A stretch of DNA of 64,000 nucleotides from UBA6115 sp012514225 (GTDB lineage: Bacteria; Bacillota; Clostridia; Christensenellales; Aristaeellaceae): assembly GCA_036756425.1 (NCBI GenBank), contig DAIOLC010000007.1:21151-85150 (forward strand), given 5' to 3'. The notes under the pieces were generated by a model. The model was not told the DNA's origin and ran no database searches. It was given only the letters and a program-made list of their open reading frames with translations. Positions 25,251 to 35,761 of this stretch are shown one piece after another. The first letter of the stretch is position 1. Each line of letters starts with the position of its first letter. A program made the position numbers and the translations under genes.

Positions 25251-25873
25251 GCCATGAAGTCGAGGAAGGCGAAGCGCGCGGGCACGTGGAAGTTCGGCTC
25301 CCCGGTCGCCTGCCAGGCCATCAGCTCGATACCCCGGCGGCTGTGGTCAATCCGGTAGACGTTGAACCGCCATGAAGTCCCGGGCGACGGCGGCCGGTCG
25401 AAGGCGGCGTAGGGGATGCGCCAGACGGAGGCCAGGCGGTTCTCCTCCCGGTAAAAGCGGGTGCGCGTCCGGAAGCCCGGGATATCCCAGTCCAGGTTGA
25501 TTTTCAAACCCGCCCCCGCGTTCTCGATCGCGCCGGTGAAGCGCAGGTCGTAGGGGGTGACCTCGATTTCCTTGTAGTGGACCAGATTGTCGTTCTCGGC
25601 GACGAAAATCTCCAGCACGTCCTGGCGGTAGAGGCATTCCTCGTCCAGCCGGTAGATGGAATGCACCTCGTCGTCCTCCGCCAGGAAGCGCAGGAAGAAG
25701 GCCTGCTGGGCATCGTCCCGCAGCAGGCGGAACTCGGTGGCGAGGAAGGGCCGCTTCCCGGAGACGGTATCCAGCAGCTCCCCCCCGGGCGCCCGCTCCC
25801 AGCAGGCGTCCGTCTCCAGGGGAAAGGGCGGCAGGCTGGCGTTGTGGCAGGCGTAGCGTCCAGGCTCCGTCAT
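25247..25873 (-). CDS. CBM9-like carbohydrate-binding protein
   Basis: A 208-residue beta-rich protein resembling the family 9 carbohydrate-binding (DOMON-like) fold. Features are TEFRLLRDD, FLRFLAEDD, LYRQDVLEIFVAEN and YKEIEVTPYDLRF, with a final SWRFNVYRID and W-rich strand. No signal peptide is visible, unlike extracellular CBM9 modules of xylanases, so an intracellular role is possible. It follows fprA by 36 bases and overlaps the next serine hydrolase by four. Confidence 0.75.
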   Translation of the reverse strand: MTEPGRYACHNASLPPFPLETDACWERAPGGELLDTVSGKRPFLATEFRLLRDDAQQAFFLRFLAEDDEVHSIYRLDEECLYRQDVLEIFVAENDNLVHYKEIEVTPYDLRFTGAIENAGAGLKINLDWDIPGFRTRTRFYREENRLASVWRIPYAAFDRPPSPGTSWRFNVYRIDHSRRGIELMAWQATGEPNFHVPARFAFLDFMA

Positions 25874-25909
25874 GTCTGTGTCCCTCCCTTTCCGGTTTCC
25901 CCGGCCGGT

Positions 25910-27091
25910 TTACAGCGCGGACAGGAAGCCGCGGGCGAAGGCCTTCGCCCCTTCCAGCTCCTCCGGGCTGGGCTTCAGGCGCACGCGGTAGCCCTCCACC
26001 GTCCGGGCCTTCAATTGCTCCAGCCGGCCGATGACGTTGGGCACGCCCTCGCCGGACCAGCCGTAGGAGCCGAAGGCGGAGCACACCTTCCCCTTCAGGG
26101 AATAGGGGTGCAGGGCGGCGAGCAATTCGCCGACGGGCTGGAGCAGGTCGCCCAGGAAGGTCGGGGTGCCCAGCAGCACGCCGTCCGCGGCGTCGATGAT
26201 CTCAAAGGCCTTGGCTTTGTTTTTTTCACCCAGCTCCAGCAGCTCGGCCGCAAGCCCCGCCGCCCTGACCTCCCCGGCAATCGCCTCCGCCAGCGCGCGG
26301 GTGTAGCCGTAGGCGCTCACGTAGACGATGGCGACGGATTTGGCGCCGCTGTGCGGCTTCTGCGCGAGTGTTTCGTAGAGGTCGCAGATGTCCCCGATGT
26401 GCGCGTCCAGCACCGCCCCGTGCCCGGTGAGCACCATGGAGGGGTCCAGCTCCCGCACCGCGTTGACGCCGTTTTGCACGAAGGGCTGTGCGAAGGGGCT
26501 CATGATGTCCAGGTAATACTGCTTGACCGCGTCCATGTACGCGGCCGTGTCCGGCACCTTGCTGACCATCATGTCCGGGAAGGAGTAGTGCGCCCCCAGG
26601 AAGTCGCAGGTGAACAGGGCGCGGGTCCGGGTGTCGAAGGTGAACATGGTGTCCGGCCAGTGCAGGTTGGGCATCGGGTAAAACCGCAGCTCCCGCCCGC
26701 CCAGGTCCAGGGCGTCGCCCTTCTTGACCGCGCGGCCCTTGAAGGGCTGGTTGATGATCTGCCCGATGAAGTTGATGGCGCTGGCGGTGCCGATGATTTC
26801 CAGCCCCGGGTTCTTCTCCAGCAGCTTGGGGATGACCCCGGCGTGGTCGGGCTCGGTATGGTTGACAATCAGGTAGTCCACCTTGTCGAAGGGCATGACC
26901 GCTTCCACGTTTTTCAGGTAGTCCCCCAGGAAGCCGTCCTTGGCGGTCTCCACCAGCGCGGCCTTGCTGTCCCCGCGGACCAGGTAGGCGTTGTAGCTGG
27001 TGCCGTGGGGCGTCTTCATGATGATGTCGAACACTTCCAGCGTCGGGTTCTGTACGCCGACGGAAAAAATCTGGTCCAGGATTTCCGGCAT
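25910..27091 (-). CDS. fprA: FprA-type flavodiiron protein (A-type flavoprotein)
   Basis: Flavodiiron proteins reduce O2 or NO to water or N2O in anaerobes. The 393-residue protein has an MBL-like domain with diiron ligands H78-x-E80-x-D82-H83 (NHTEPDHAG), a further H144/D163 set, and a C-terminal flavodoxin domain (~250-393) with VYVSAYGYT and LGTPTFLGD loops. Start ATG 27091 lies behind a consensus AAGGAGG. It is first in an operon with the CBM9-like and serine hydrolase genes. Its presence fits an anaerobe needing oxygen or NO detoxification. Confidence 0.95.
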   Translation of the reverse strand: MPEILDQIFSVGVQNPTLEVFDIIMKTPHGTSYNAYLVRGDSKAALVETAKDGFLGDYLKNVEAVMPFDKVDYLIVNHTEPDHAGVIPKLLEKNPGLEIIGTASAINFIGQIINQPFKGRAVKKGDALDLGGRELRFYPMPNLHWPDTMFTFDTRTRALFTCDFLGAHYSFPDMMVSKVPDTAAYMDAVKQYYLDIMSPFAQPFVQNGVNAVRELDPSMVLTGHGAVLDAHIGDICDLYETLAQKPHSGAKSVAIVYVSAYGYTRALAEAIAGEVRAAGLAAELLELGEKNKAKAFEIIDAADGVLLGTPTFLGDLLQPVGELLAALHPYSLKGKVCSAFGSYGWSGEGVPNVIGRLEQLKARTVEGYRVRLKPSPEELEGAKAFARGFLSAL

Positions 27092-27128
27092 TTGGGAATG
27101 AACCTCCTTAATTATGGTGCGCGAAGCG

Positions 27129-27134
27129 ATTATA
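27129..27134 (-). promoter_or_regulatory. fprA -10 box
   Basis: TATAAT on the minus strand, ~38 bases before the fprA start. The -35 region is GC-rich and unlike consensus, so activation by a regulator is possible. Confidence 0.45.
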
Positions 27135-27211
27135 CCATACCCGCGGCGGCGGCGCTTCCCCTGGGGAACGCGCCTTTTCCGGCCGCCGGACAGCCGCCGG
27201 GAACAAAAGGC

Positions 27212-27241
27212 TTGTCAAAATGGAAAAGGGCAATGTATACT
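27212..27241 (+). promoter_or_regulatory. Promoter of the oligopeptide ABC operon
   Basis: TTGTCA (27212-27217), 18-base spacer, TATACT (27236-27241), about 60 bases before the SBP start codon. Confidence 0.6.
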
Positions 27242-27304
27242 GGCATGAGGGCGCAAGACCTGACGATGGTCAAGCTCAATACGTATAGACGGAGGGATTA
27301 CTAC

Positions 27305-29200
27305 ATGAAGAAACTGGTCGCACTGTTGCTGGCAGGCCTGATGCTTATCGGCGTCCTGGGCGTGTCCGCAGAGGCCGCGGAGCCGGCGGTCGGCGGGGAG
27401 ATCATCTACGGGTCTTCCACCGAGATTTCCGGCGACTGGGCCCACGGCGCCATCTGGACGAACAACGCCTCGGATAACATGATCCGCGGCCTGATGAACG
27501 ACTACGGCACCATCGCCTTTGACCAGGGCGGCGCGATGGTCCTCAACAAGTCGGTCACCGAAAGCGTCGAGCAGGTTGAGAACGAAGACGGCACGAAGAC
27601 CTTCACCGTCAAGATTTACCAGGACCTGGTATTCAACGACGGCACCCCCATCAACGCCAAGCATTTCGTCGCCAGCGTGCTGCTGTTCGCGCATCCCACG
27701 CTCATCGCCCTGGGCAGCAAGTCCACGGCGGCCGACTTCTTCGTCGGCGGCGACACCTACAAGTCCGGCGAGACCCCCGCGTTCAAGGGCGTTCGCCTGA
27801 TTGACGACTACACCTACGCGCTGACCATCGTCAAGGACTACCTCCCCTACTTCTACGACCTGTCCTACGCCAGCCTCAGCCCGCTGAGCATCAACATGTG
27901 GCTGGGCGACACCTATGACGTCAAGGACGACGGCGAAGGCGCCTACATCGTGGGCGACATGGCCATCGCCACCCTGGCCTTCCGCGTGGCGGACGTCCGC
28001 TTCCGCTCCGAAGGCCGCGTCACCGCCGGCCCCTACAACCTGGTCAGCTACGACAAGGGCGCCAAGCAGGCGGTGCTGGAAATCAACCCCAACTACAAGG
28101 GCAACTTCGAGGGCCAGAAGCCCCACGTGCAGAAGCTCATCATCGTCAAGACCGAGGAGGCCACCCAGTTTGACGCGCTGAAGACCGGCGGCATCAACCT
28201 GATCAACGGCCTGACCGGCGGCGACGACGTCAACGCGGCGCTGGACATGGTGGCCGAGGGCGGCTTCCAGACCGTCAACTACGAGCGCAACGGCTACGGC
28301 AAGCTGATGTTCCAGTGCGACTTCGGCCCGTCCCAGTTCAAGGCCGTGCGCCATTCCATCGCCCACCTGCTCAACCGCCCCGAGTTCGCCAACACCTTCA
28401 CCGGCGGCTTCGGCGCCCTGGTCCACGGCCCCTACGGCCTGGCCATGTGGATGTACAAGGAGTCCGAGGAAGAGCTCAACGAGAAGCTGAACACCTACCC
28501 CTACTCCCTGGACGACGCCACCAAGCTGCTGGTCGAGGACGGCTGGACGCTGGACGCCGAGGGCAAGGAGTGGACCGCCGGCCTGCGCTACAAGAAGGTT
28601 TCCGCCGAGGAAGCCGGCCAGTACGAGCACAACGTGACCCTGGCGGACGGCACCGTGCTGATGCCGCTGATCATCGAATGGGCTTCCACCGAGGCCAACC
28701 CGGTGTCCGAGCTGCTGGCGACCATGCTGGCGCAGAACCCCGACGTCGCCACCGTGGGCATGGAAATCCGCCAGAGCATCATGACCTTCCCCGAGCTGCT
28801 CAACTGGATGTACCGCGACAAGACCGTCGGCGAGCAGTACGGCGTGCCGAAGTTCGGCATGTACAACCTGGCCACCAACTTCACCCCCATCTATGACATG
28901 TCCTTCAGCTGGACGAGCGACCCGGAGAAGGTGGCCCTGGGCTACAACTCCAACTTCCTCTTCGACGAGCAGCTCGACAAGCTGTCCATGGACATGGTCT
29001 ACGGCGTGACGTCCGACGACGTCGAGGGCTACCGCAAGCTGTGGGTCGACTACATCGACCTGTGGAACGAGCTGCTGCCCGAAATCCCACTGTACTCCAA
29101 CGTCTACTACTCCATCTTCGCCGACAAGCTGAAGGGCTACACCGAAAGCTCCCTGTGGGACTTCGAGTCGTCCATCGTCTATGCCTGGATCGAAGAGTAA
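27305..29200 (+). CDS. Peptide ABC transporter substrate-binding protein (SBP_bac_5)
   Basis: 631 residues from ATG 27305 with GGAGGG upstream. A signal peptide is clear (MKKLVALLLAGLMLIGVLG then SAEAAE), with no lipobox Cys, so it is secreted or retained by the permeases rather than lipid-anchored, which is unusual for a Gram-positive SBP. The body matches family 5 (oligopeptide/nickel) binding proteins: YGSSTEISGDW, FTVKIYQDLVFNDGTPINAKHF, FEGQKPHVQKLIIVKTEE, and a late YSIFADKLKGY. Longer than typical OppA (~540). It leads the operon and is followed by a strong hairpin. Confidence 0.92.
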   Translation: MKKLVALLLAGLMLIGVLGVSAEAAEPAVGGEIIYGSSTEISGDWAHGAIWTNNASDNMIRGLMNDYGTIAFDQGGAMVLNKSVTESVEQVENEDGTKTFTVKIYQDLVFNDGTPINAKHFVASVLLFAHPTLIALGSKSTAADFFVGGDTYKSGETPAFKGVRLIDDYTYALTIVKDYLPYFYDLSYASLSPLSINMWLGDTYDVKDDGEGAYIVGDMAIATLAFRVADVRFRSEGRVTAGPYNLVSYDKGAKQAVLEINPNYKGNFEGQKPHVQKLIIVKTEEATQFDALKTGGINLINGLTGGDDVNAALDMVAEGGFQTVNYERNGYGKLMFQCDFGPSQFKAVRHSIAHLLNRPEFANTFTGGFGALVHGPYGLAMWMYKESEEELNEKLNTYPYSLDDATKLLVEDGWTLDAEGKEWTAGLRYKKVSAEEAGQYEHNVTLADGTVLMPLIIEWASTEANPVSELLATMLAQNPDVATVGMEIRQSIMTFPELLNWMYRDKTVGEQYGVPKFGMYNLATNFTPIYDMSFSWTSDPEKVALGYNSNFLFDEQLDKLSMDMVYGVTSDDVEGYRKLWVDYIDLWNELLPEIPLYSNVYYSIFADKLKGYTESSLWDFESSIVYAWIEE

Positions 29201-29227
29201 CAAATCCACCGGCGTATAAACCTCCAC

Positions 29228-29259
29228 GACGGGGACGGGCCTCCGGGTCCGTCCCCGTC
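29228..29259 (+). other. Hairpin between SBP and permease genes
   Basis: GACGGGGACGG and CCGTCCCCGTC form an 11-base perfect stem 28 bases after the SBP stop, without a U-tract. Such hairpins commonly protect the SBP message from 3' decay so that more SBP than permease is made. Confidence 0.6.
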
Positions 29260-29355
29260 GACGGCTGTTGAAAAACAATGTAAAAACATCCGCCGCGCCC
29301 AGCCGCGCCGCCGGAAACCGCGCCAGGCGCGTTTTACAGAAAGGTCGGTACCGCG

Positions 29356-30387
29356 ATGACGAGATACGTGCTCAAGCGTATTGTGTATATGATCGTCGTC
29401 TTCCTCATCCTCTCGCTATTGATGTACATGCTCTACAACCTCATCCCCACGGACCCCGCCCGGGCCCAGCTGGAGCCGATGCGCAGGACGCTCAAGCCCG
29501 CGCAGTACGAGGAGCAGTACAGGCAGTTGCGCCGGGAAATGGGCCTGGACGACCCGCTGCTGAAGCGGTACGCCCGGTGGATGGGGCTGATTCCCGACAT
29601 GCGGCCCGGCCTGAAATACGGCCAGCGCAACGGGCTGCTGCAGGGCAATTTCGGGTACTCGAGCCTGTTCAAGCAGGACGTCCGGGACGTCATCACCGAG
29701 CCGATGAAGAACACCGTCTTCATCAATATCTTCGCGACCATCCTGGCGCTGGGCATCACCATACCGCTGGGCATCAAAACCGCAGTCAAGCGAAACAGCC
29801 GGCTGGACAAGGGCGTGCAGGTCTTCAGCATCATCGGCTATTCGATACCGATATTCATCATCTCCCTGGTGTTCATCTACTTTCTGGCGGTGCTGTTCCG
29901 GGTCTTCCCCGTGATGGGCATGAAGACGCCGGGCAGCAACTATACCGGCTTCCGAGCCTTCCTGGACAAGCTGTACTACATCTCCCTGCCCCTCATCGTC
30001 ATGACCTTCGCCTCCCTGGGCGGCATGACCCGCTACGTGCGCGTGTCGATGATCGACGCCCTGTCCATGGACTATATCCGGACCGCGCGCGCCAAGGGCG
30101 TCCGGGAAAAGGTGGTCATCTACTCCCACGCCTGGCGCAACGCCCTGCTGCCGGTGGTCACCATCATTATCGGCTGGTTCCTGGGCATCTTCGGCGGCTC
30201 CATCGTGGTGGAGAGCACCTTCTCCTTGAACGGCACCGGCCGGCTGTACATCCAGGGGCTACTGAACAACGACTACGAGCTGGCGCTTGCCATGCAGATG
30301 TTCTACACCATCATCAGCCTGGTCGGCACGCTGCTGACCGACCTGTCCTACGGCCTCATCGACCCGCGCGTGCGGGTGAACAAGTAA
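29356..30387 (+). CDS. OppB/DppB-type peptide ABC permease
   Basis: 343 residues from ATG 29356. TM1 (MIVVFLILSLLMYMLYNL) is followed by a ~75-residue extracytoplasmic loop and five further helices. The EAA loop that contacts the ATPase is YIRTARAKGVREKVVI in the expected place before the last helices. LTDLSYGLIDPRVR is the conserved C-terminus. It partners the OppC-like permease ten bases downstream. Family assignment is secure; the peptide or other substrate is not known. Confidence 0.94.
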   Translation: MTRYVLKRIVYMIVVFLILSLLMYMLYNLIPTDPARAQLEPMRRTLKPAQYEEQYRQLRREMGLDDPLLKRYARWMGLIPDMRPGLKYGQRNGLLQGNFGYSSLFKQDVRDVITEPMKNTVFINIFATILALGITIPLGIKTAVKRNSRLDKGVQVFSIIGYSIPIFIISLVFIYFLAVLFRVFPVMGMKTPGSNYTGFRAFLDKLYYISLPLIVMTFASLGGMTRYVRVSMIDALSMDYIRTARAKGVREKVVIYSHAWRNALLPVVTIIIGWFLGIFGGSIVVESTFSLNGTGRLYIQGLLNNDYELALAMQMFYTIISLVGTLLTDLSYGLIDPRVRVNK

Positions 30388-30397
30388 GGAGGAACCC

Positions 30398-32245
30398 ATG
30401 AGCGACAACAGCAAATTGAGAAGGGGTTTCCCTCCCTACGCCTGGCTCAAGCGGCTGTTCTGGGGCCCGCAGCGCGAGTTGACCTTCATGGAGGAAGAGG
30501 CGCTGCAAAGCCCGATGCGGACCGTCATCCGCAACTTCTTCAGCAAGCGGCTCTCCCGGCTGGCGGTCATCATCTTCGTGCTGATTTTCCTGTTCGTGGT
30601 CATCGGCCCGATGATCTGGCCGCTGGACCTGAGCTTCCAGGACAACACCCAGCAGAACATCGGCCCGGGCTTCAACATGATGGCCGTGCCCCGGGAGATG
30701 AACGGCAAAATCGAGAAAATCGCCCCCGGCACCACCTTCGGCTTCGGCCTGGACACGGACGGCAAAATCCACTCCTGGGGCAGCCTGGCGGTCACCAAGG
30801 CGGTGACCCTGGCCGACGTCCCTCAGGAGGTCCGGGACGCGCGGATTGTCGACATCGCCGTGGGCTACGACCACGCCGTCGCGATGGACGCGCAGGGCAA
30901 GCTGTACGTCTGGGGCAACACGCGCAATAACCAGGCTGATTTCCCCAAGGAAATCAAGGACGCGGCGCAGGAGGAGGAGAACCTCGACATCGTCCAGCTG
31001 GAGGCCGGCAACCAGTTCTCCATGGCGCTTTCCGAAGACGGCACACTGTATATCTGGGGCAACGGCAACCTCAACGACATCAAGCTGAAGAAGCAGTTCC
31101 AGGGCAATATCGCCAAGGTCACCGCCAACATCAACAACTACCTGCTGTTGACCAAGGACGGGGCGGCGGCCTACGGCGGGTTCCAGACCAGCGCCTATTC
31201 CGCGGTGCCCGCGGGGCTGGAAAGCGGCGTCGTCGACATCGCCTCCACCGCGATGACCAACGCGGCCCTGAAGGAGGACGGCAGCGTCGTCATCTGGGGC
31301 AACGTGACCAAGGGCGAGCGGGACATCCCGGCGCACGAGGGCAAAATCACCCGCATCTTCGGCGGCCGCTACCATTACACCGCGCTGACGGACACGGGCG
31401 AGCTGCTCAGCTGGGGCGACAACACCTTCAAGCAGTCCGTGCCGCCGAAGGTCGACCCGAACGACCCCATCCGGGACGTGTACACCGGTTTTTACCAGAA
31501 CTACGCGGTCACGCAGTCCGGCAGGATGACGTCCTGGGGCCTGCGCGGCTACCTGCTGGGCACGGACCACCTGGGGCGCGACGTGCTCACCCGCATCGTC
31601 AACGGCGGGCAGATCACCATGACCGTCGGCGCGGTCTCGGTCATCATCTCGCTGATCATCGGCATCATCATCGGCGGCCTGGCCGGGTACTTCGGCGGCA
31701 AGGTGGACCTGCTGCTCATGCGCATCGCGGAGGTCGTGGGCGGTCTGCCCTTCCTGCCCTTCGCGCTCATCCTGTCGGCCGTCATCGGCACCCGGCTGTC
31801 CGTGGAGCAGCGGATGTACCTGATCATGGTCGTGCTGGGCGTGCTGTCCTGGCCGGGGCTGGCCTACCTCATCCGCGCGCAGATTTTCGCGCAGCGGGAG
31901 ATGGAGTTCGTCACCGCCGCCAAGGCGATGGGGGTCCGGGAGCGCTCCATCGTGTTCAAGCACATCATCCCCAACGTGATTTCCACCATCCTGGTCAGCG
32001 CCACCCTGTCTTTCGCCACCAGCATGCTGACGGAATCCACCCTGTCCTACCTGGGCTTCGGCATCTCGCCGCCCACCCCCACCTGGGGCAATATGCTGAC
32101 CGGCTCCAACGACTCCATCGTCATCCAGCAGTACTGGTGGCGCTGGGTGTTCCCGGCCCTGATTTTTAGCATCTGCACCATCTGCATCAACCTGATCGGC
32201 GACGGGCTCCGGGACGCGATCGACCCCAAGAGCAGCGAGCGCTGA
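30398..32245 (+). CDS. OppC/DppC-type permease with inserted RCC1-like seven-bladed propeller
   Basis: 615 residues, about twice the usual ~300. TM1 is at 54-73. Residues ~98-383 form repeated units of about 40-50 residues with Trp-Gly at 127, 172, 220, 300, 339 and 380 and an YGG variant near 260: seven blades of the RCC1 beta-propeller type (for example KLYVWGNTRNNQ, TLYIWGNGN, ELLSWGDNT). The permease core resumes immediately at LLGTDHLGRDVLTRI (386-400), with helices after it and an EAA loop FVTAAKAMGVRERSIV (504-519). The insertion lies in the outside loop between TM1 and TM2, facing the SBP. Frame is continuous with no frameshift. It ends with the usual GDGLRDAIDP. Confidence 0.93.
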   Translation: MSDNSKLRRGFPPYAWLKRLFWGPQRELTFMEEEALQSPMRTVIRNFFSKRLSRLAVIIFVLIFLFVVIGPMIWPLDLSFQDNTQQNIGPGFNMMAVPREMNGKIEKIAPGTTFGFGLDTDGKIHSWGSLAVTKAVTLADVPQEVRDARIVDIAVGYDHAVAMDAQGKLYVWGNTRNNQADFPKEIKDAAQEEENLDIVQLEAGNQFSMALSEDGTLYIWGNGNLNDIKLKKQFQGNIAKVTANINNYLLLTKDGAAAYGGFQTSAYSAVPAGLESGVVDIASTAMTNAALKEDGSVVIWGNVTKGERDIPAHEGKITRIFGGRYHYTALTDTGELLSWGDNTFKQSVPPKVDPNDPIRDVYTGFYQNYAVTQSGRMTSWGLRGYLLGTDHLGRDVLTRIVNGGQITMTVGAVSVIISLIIGIIIGGLAGYFGGKVDLLLMRIAEVVGGLPFLPFALILSAVIGTRLSVEQRMYLIMVVLGVLSWPGLAYLIRAQIFAQREMEFVTAAKAMGVRERSIVFKHIIPNVISTILVSATLSFATSMLTESTLSYLGFGISPPTPTWGNMLTGSNDSIVIQQYWWRWVFPALIFSICTICINLIGDGLRDAIDPKSSER

Positions 32246-32256
32246 GGAGGAGAAGA

Positions 32257-33241
32257 ATGGCCCTTCTTGAAATCAGAAACCTGAAAACCTTCTTCCGCAC
32301 CAAGCGCGGCATCATCAAGGCCGTCAACGGCGCCAGCTACTCCGTGGAGCCGGGCAGGACCCTGGGCATCGTCGGGGAGTCCGGCTCGGGCAAGAGCGTG
32401 TCCGCGCTGAGCATCCTCAAGCTGCTGGACGGGAACGGGTACATCGAAAGCGGCGAAATCCTGCTGGAGGGCAGGGACATCTCGAAGCTGAGCATCAGCG
32501 AGATGTACAAAATCCGCGGGAACACGATTTCCATGATTTTCCAAGAGCCCATGACCAGCCTCAACCCCGTGTTCACGGTGGAAAAGCAGGTGGCCGAGCC
32601 CTTCATCGTCCACCAGGGCATGAGCCAGGAGCAGGCAAAGGCGCGGGTGCTGGACATGCTGCGGGACGTCAAAATCCCCAACCCGGAAATCGTCGCCCGC
32701 CAGTACCCCCACCAGCTCTCCGGCGGCATGCGCCAGCGGGTCATGATTGCCATGGCGCTGGCCTGCCGGCCCAAGCTGCTCATCGCCGACGAGCCGACCA
32801 CGGCGCTGGACGTGACCATCCAGGCGCAGATCCTGCGGCTGATGAACGAGCTGAAGGAGGAGCACCAGACCTCCATCATGTTCATCACCCACGACCTGGG
32901 CGTCATCAACCAGATGGCCGACGACGTGGCGGTCATGTACTGCGGGCAGGTGGTCGAGATGGCGCCGGTGCGCACCATCTTCGACAAGAAGACCAAGTAT
33001 TCACACCCCTACACCGAGGGGCTGATGCTGTCCATCCCCCGCATGGACACGCCCGCACACACCCGGCTGGAGGTCATCCCCGGCGCGGTCCCCCACCCGC
33101 TGGACCTGCCCCCCGGGTGCAAGTTCGCCCCGCGGTGCAAGTACGCGACCCAGAAATGCCGCGAGGAGGAGCCGGACATGTACAAGGTGGCGGAGAACCA
33201 GGAAATCCGCTGCTTCTATCCGGACAAGGAGGCCCGCCGCC

Positions 33242-33249
<8 letters not shown>
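32257..33249 (+). CDS. OppD/DppD-type ABC ATPase
   Basis: 330 residues from ATG 32257 behind GAGGAGG. Walker A GESGSGKS is at 40-47, Q-loop IFQEP near 94-98, signature LSGGMRQR at 154-161, Walker B LLIADEP at 174-180 and the H-loop ITHDLG after that. The C-terminal oligopeptide-type extension has the Cys-containing CKFAPRCKYATQKC that can hold an iron-sulfur cluster in this family. The stop overlaps the OppF-like gene by eight bases. Confidence 0.96.
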
Positions 33250-34833
<1,584 letters not shown>

Positions 34834-34834
<1 letters not shown>

Positions 34835-35037
34835 TGCTGCGCAAGCGGATCGAGCGCGCGATGGCCTTCGCGCGCGGCCGCAGAAACCAGGACAGGGATT
34901 TGCCCGGCGAGGGCGAGGTGCCGCTGGAGAAGGGCGACCTCGCGGCGATGATTCTCTCCGCGCTGCTGGTCTTCATCCCCGTGGCCCTGGTCATCCTGGT
35001 CCTCATCGTGCTCGCCGGCACCTTCTGGCTGTGGTAG
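34834..35037 (+). CDS. 67-aa single-pass membrane protein of the ABC operon
   Basis: ATG 34834 overlaps the OppF stop (TGATG). The protein is basic at the N-terminus (MLRKRIERAMAFARGRRNQ), has an acidic mid-section, and ends with one hydrophobic helix (AMILSALLVFIPVALVILVL) and FWLW. This gives a cytoplasmic N-terminus and a short C-terminal tail. I do not recognise a family. Coupling to oppF makes it a likely small accessory of the transporter. Confidence 0.65.
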
Positions 35038-35106
35038 GGGCGCCCGGGGCGGGGTGAAGGGTTTCGCCCCGCGCCGCCTTCAAGAAACCGTCTGAAACGA
35101 TTCAAT

Positions 35107-35132
35107 CAGGGCCTGCCGACCGGCAGGCCCTG
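35107..35132. terminator. Hairpin terminator between ABC operon and gloA
   Basis: CAGGGCCTGCC-GACC-GGCAGGCCCTG is a perfect 11-base stem followed by TCATTTAAAA on the plus strand. The U-tract is poor, so it may work with a cofactor or in both directions. Confidence 0.5.
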
Positions 35133-35175
35133 TCATTTAAAAAACCTTGATGCTGAGGTGAAAAGCAGGGGGAAT

Positions 35176-35302
35176 CGGGGGCGGCTGCCCGCCGACCATC
35201 ATCATGCCGTCCGCGATGCCTTACGCGCGGGGCGTTTTCGCGAACGGCGAAAGCATTCCGCGGCCGTCCCCCGATTCGAGAAAGGCCCGCGGACTTTTTA
35301 CG
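35176..35302 (-). repeat. Interspersed repeat A, copy 1
   Basis: Read on the minus strand, this ~127-base segment aligns almost end to end with 61081-61207 on the plus strand. Both contain TTCGCGAAAACGCCCCGCGC (identical) and similar flanks; I estimate about 80 percent identity by eye. It includes a small TTTCG/CGAAA hairpin. It looks like a non-coding intergenic repeat family. Confidence 0.75.
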
Positions 35303-35339
35303 AAAAGCAGGGAAGTGCCCGCGGACGCTTCCTTGGCCG

Positions 35340-35735
35340 TCAGCGCCTGTCCGGCACGATTTCGATCCAGTACCCGTCCGGGTCCTCGATGAAGTAGATG
35401 CCCATCGCCGTGTTCTCGAAGCACACGACGTCCATCGCCCGGTGCTTTTCCAGGGCCTTCGCGATGTCGTTGACGCGGAAGGCCAGGTGGACCTCGTTGT
35501 CGCCCAGGTTGTAGCGGGGCTTGTCAAAGTCCTTCAGCCACGTCAGCTCCAGCTGGTGCGCGGTCTGGCCGTCGCCCAGGAAGACCAGGGTGAAGCCCTC
35601 CTTTTCCCTCCGGCGGATTTCGGTCAGCCCCAGGGCCTCCCGGTAGAACTTCAGGGACTTCTCCAGGTCGACGACGTTGAAGTTGTTGTGCGCGAAGGCG
35701 AAGCGCAGCGGCTCGTTCCGGTCGGTCTGGTCCAT
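35340..35735 (-). CDS. gloA: VOC-family glyoxalase I-like protein
   Basis: 131 residues matching lactoylglutathione lyase-like VOC proteins. The metal-ligand positions are suggested by FAHNNFNVVDLEKSLKFY (His), HQLELTWL (Glu), NEVHLAF (His) and YWIEIVP (Glu), and EDPDGYWIE is typical. It converts methylglyoxal adducts, with thiol partner unknown in this organism. Start ATG 35735 lies behind AAGGAGGG. It follows rmuC by 26 bases. Confidence 0.85.
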   Translation of the reverse strand: MDQTDRNEPLRFAFAHNNFNVVDLEKSLKFYREALGLTEIRRREKEGFTLVFLGDGQTAHQLELTWLKDFDKPRYNLGDNEVHLAFRVNDIAKALEKHRAMDVVCFENTAMGIYFIEDPDGYWIEIVPDRR

Positions 35736-35761
35736 GGGGCTCCCTCCTTCAGGTGATGTGT

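Larger units (their letters stand above)
35038..35339. other. Intergenic region after the ABC operon
   Basis: About 300 bases holding a strong hairpin at 35107-35132 and one copy of a ~127-base interspersed repeat (35176-35302). I see no convincing gene; short ORFs here follow the repeat. Confidence 0.6.

Noticed and set aside
29268..30401. 377-residue frame overlapping the OppB-like permease
   Set aside because: Out-of-frame product with low-complexity Arg/Ala/His content; the 29356 frame carries the conserved permease motifs.
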